From positions 1 to 32,811 of the forward strand of contig ONCR01000014.1 of assembly GCA_900316345.1 (NCBI GenBank): a DNA stretch of 32,811 nt. Reading direction: 5' to 3'. A program made the translations under genes and the position numbers. This DNA is from an uncultured Eubacteriales bacterium. Lineage in GTDB: Bacteria > Bacillota > Clostridia > Oscillospirales > Acutalibacteraceae. Shown here piece by piece: positions 31,652-32,811 of this stretch; within the stretch, counting starts at the first letter, position 1; every line of letters starts with the position of its first letter. The notes beneath the pieces were generated by a model that had not been told where the DNA came from, did no database searches, and saw nothing but the letters and a program-made list of their open reading frames with translations.

Positions 31652-32605
31652 TTACTGATTCTCCTTTGTTGTTGTTCCAATTATACAATTAATATCTCTG
31701 CTTAAAAAATAGCTTTGAATATTTGAAATACGGCTGTCAAACGCGTCCTTGTTATAGCTTAAATCAGCCATCGGATAAGGCGTATCAAGCGAACGGTATT
31801 TTTCTTCACCCAGGGGCATATACCGAAGAAGCTGTAAAACGCTTATTTTATTGCCCATTTCGTTAATGATGAAATCCGCCGTTTCCCTTGCGTTTTTAAT
31901 ATTATCGTTAACCTTCGGGATGACGGGAATTCTTAAAATCAGGGGAATGCCTTTTTCGCTTAAATACTTAAGGTTTTCAAGAATTTTTTGGTTAGAAAAG
32001 CCGATATATTTTTTGTGAAGCTCATCGTTAATAAGCTTTATATCCGCAATAAGCATATCGCAAAAATCAAGAATTTCGTCAAGCGCCTCCCTTTCGGCTT
32101 CAAGCGCGGTTTCAACGCAGGTATGAATACCGAAATGCCTGCACTGCTTAAGTATTTCGGCAACGAATTCGCTTTGCATAAGCGGCTCGCCGCCCGAAAT
32201 TGTTACGCCGCCCGAGGACTTTTTATAATACGGAATATCCTTTTTAACAATTTCCGCAACCTCTTCGGCGCTCATCCTTTTTCCCCATGACTTAAGGGCA
32301 ACCGAGGGACAGGCCTCGGCGCATTTCATACAAGAGGTGCATTTTTTTCGATTGACGGAATAAACCTTATTATCTTTAAAATCAATACAGTTTTCATCGC
32401 ACGCCTTAACGCAAAAGCCGCATTTATCAAGCCCTATGCATTTTGAGGGGTAAACCCCTACTTCGCAAAAGGTGTTCTGGCTTTCGGGATTACTGCACCA
32501 AAGGCACCTTAACGGGCAGCCCTTAAGAAAGATTTCGGTTCTTATCCCGGGGCCGTCGTTAATGGTATAGCGCTGAATATTAAAAACCGTTCCGTAAGCA
32601 GACAT
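31652..32605 (-). CDS. Glycyl-radical enzyme activase (radical SAM)
   Basis: A 317-residue radical-SAM enzyme that installs the glycyl radical on the enzyme encoded next. The SAM cluster motif is C30-x3-C34-x2-C37 in KGCPLRCLWCSNPE. Two ferredoxin-like clusters are inserted after it: Cys 56, 62, 65, 69 (73) and Cys 89, 92, 95, 99, the layout of activases for dehydratase-type enzymes rather than of the shorter PflA. GGEPL is the SAM-binding motif. The gene starts 3 bases after the aldehyde dehydrogenase stop, and its own stop is followed one base later by the enzyme's ATG, so the three genes form a tight operon. Confidence 0.95.
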   Translation of the reverse strand: MSAYGTVFNIQRYTINDGPGIRTEIFLKGCPLRCLWCSNPESQNTFCEVGVYPSKCIGLDKCGFCVKACDENCIDFKDNKVYSVNRKKCTSCMKCAEACPSVALKSWGKRMSAEEVAEIVKKDIPYYKKSSGGVTISGGEPLMQSEFVAEILKQCRHFGIHTCVETALEAEREALDEILDFCDMLIADIKLINDELHKKYIGFSNQKILENLKYLSEKGIPLILRIPVIPKVNDNIKNARETADFIINEMGNKISVLQLLRYMPLGEEKYRSLDTPYPMADLSYNKDAFDSRISNIQSYFLSRDINCIIGTTTKENQ

Positions 32606-32608
32606 TTT

Positions 32609-32811
32609 TTACAGAATTCCTTTTAAAACAATACATTTAAGCTTTGTTAATTCGTTAAAGGTTGAATAAACGCCCTCTGTTCCTATGCCCGATTTTTTGT
32701 AGCCGCCGAAGGGCATTTCAAAGCTTCTGAAATAGCTGGAGCCGTTGATTACAACGCTTCCCGCCTCAAACGCCTTTGAGAAGAAAACAGCCTTTTTCAT
32801 ATCGTTGGTGA
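32609..32811 (-). CDS. Aldehyde dehydrogenase, C-terminal fragment at the window edge
   Basis: The last 66 or so residues of an NAD(P)-dependent aldehyde dehydrogenase. TNDMKKAVFFSK, FEAGSVVINGSS and MPFGGYKKSGIG match the C-terminal oligomerisation and active-site-closing region of the superfamily. The frame is open to the right edge of the window, so most of the gene is outside. It lies 3 bases upstream of the activase gene on the same strand and probably oxidises an aldehyde made by the glycyl-radical enzyme. It differs from the methylmalonate-semialdehyde type gene at 13630. Confidence 0.87.
   Translation of the reverse strand, partial: TNDMKKAVFFSKAFEAGSVVINGSSYFRSFEMPFGGYKKSGIGTEGVYSTFNELTKLKCIVLKGIL

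Overview
The window looks like chromosomal DNA from a low-to-mid GC anaerobic Firmicute of the Clostridia class, probably a gut Oscillospirales/Ruminococcaceae-like bacterium. This is inferred from strong AGGAGG-type ribosome binding sites, a T-box on thrS, a TPP riboswitch on thiT, meso-diaminopimelate dehydrogenase, a glycyl-radical enzyme with its activase, and a redox island suited to an anaerobe. No database search was possible, so the taxonomy is an inference.

Layout, left to right. (1) 1-3553: shikimate/tyrosine operon on the minus strand, tyrA-aroB-aroA-aroC, with every gene junction overlapping; aroC runs off the left edge. (2) 3606-9518: a 1824-residue secreted protein of unknown function followed by a 53-residue gene, with a long 5' leader. 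(3) 9600-10471: a REP-associated tyrosine transposase (RAYT) gene with ten identical 27-bp GTAG-hairpin repeats in and beside it. Six of the ten are inside the coding frame. (4) 10478-13561: thrS with a T-box leader, then the thiamine transporter gene thiT with a TPP riboswitch. (5) 13570-17134: an aldehyde dehydrogenase of the methylmalonate-semialdehyde type (+), a 31-residue membrane microprotein and a phosphoglucomutase (-). (6) 17128-18794: comM/yifB-like AAA+ gene, divergent from the mutase with overlapping -35 boxes. (7) 18950-23956: two-component system plus FtsX-type ABC transporter, with a shared 18-bp motif in front of both the regulator and the transporter. (8) 23961-24813: Fic toxin with a VbhA-type antitoxin. 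(9) 24903-26897: solute-binding lipoprotein and ddh. (10) 26931-29136: glutathione peroxidase, thioredoxin-reductase-like flavoprotein, thioredoxin and a ferritin-like gene that lacks a good start. (11) 29143-32811: an aldehyde dehydrogenase (partial), glycyl-radical activase and glycyl-radical enzyme operon of unknown substrate.

How genes work together. Region 1 makes chorismate and feeds tyrosine synthesis. In region 10 the peroxidase is the two-cysteine type that uses thioredoxin, so gpx, reductase and trxA form one peroxide-detoxification chain. In region 7 a kinase with almost no extracellular sensor sits with a large double-FtsX permease, the usual arrangement for sensing and resisting membrane-active compounds. 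In region 11 the activase makes the glycyl radical and the upstream aldehyde dehydrogenase suggests the product is an aldehyde.

The strongest candidate for something undescribed is the transposase gene that carries its own presumed target hairpins as in-frame 14-residue repeats. Next are the glycyl-radical operon with a four-cysteine insertion, and the A-tract frameshift at the start of the ferritin-like gene.
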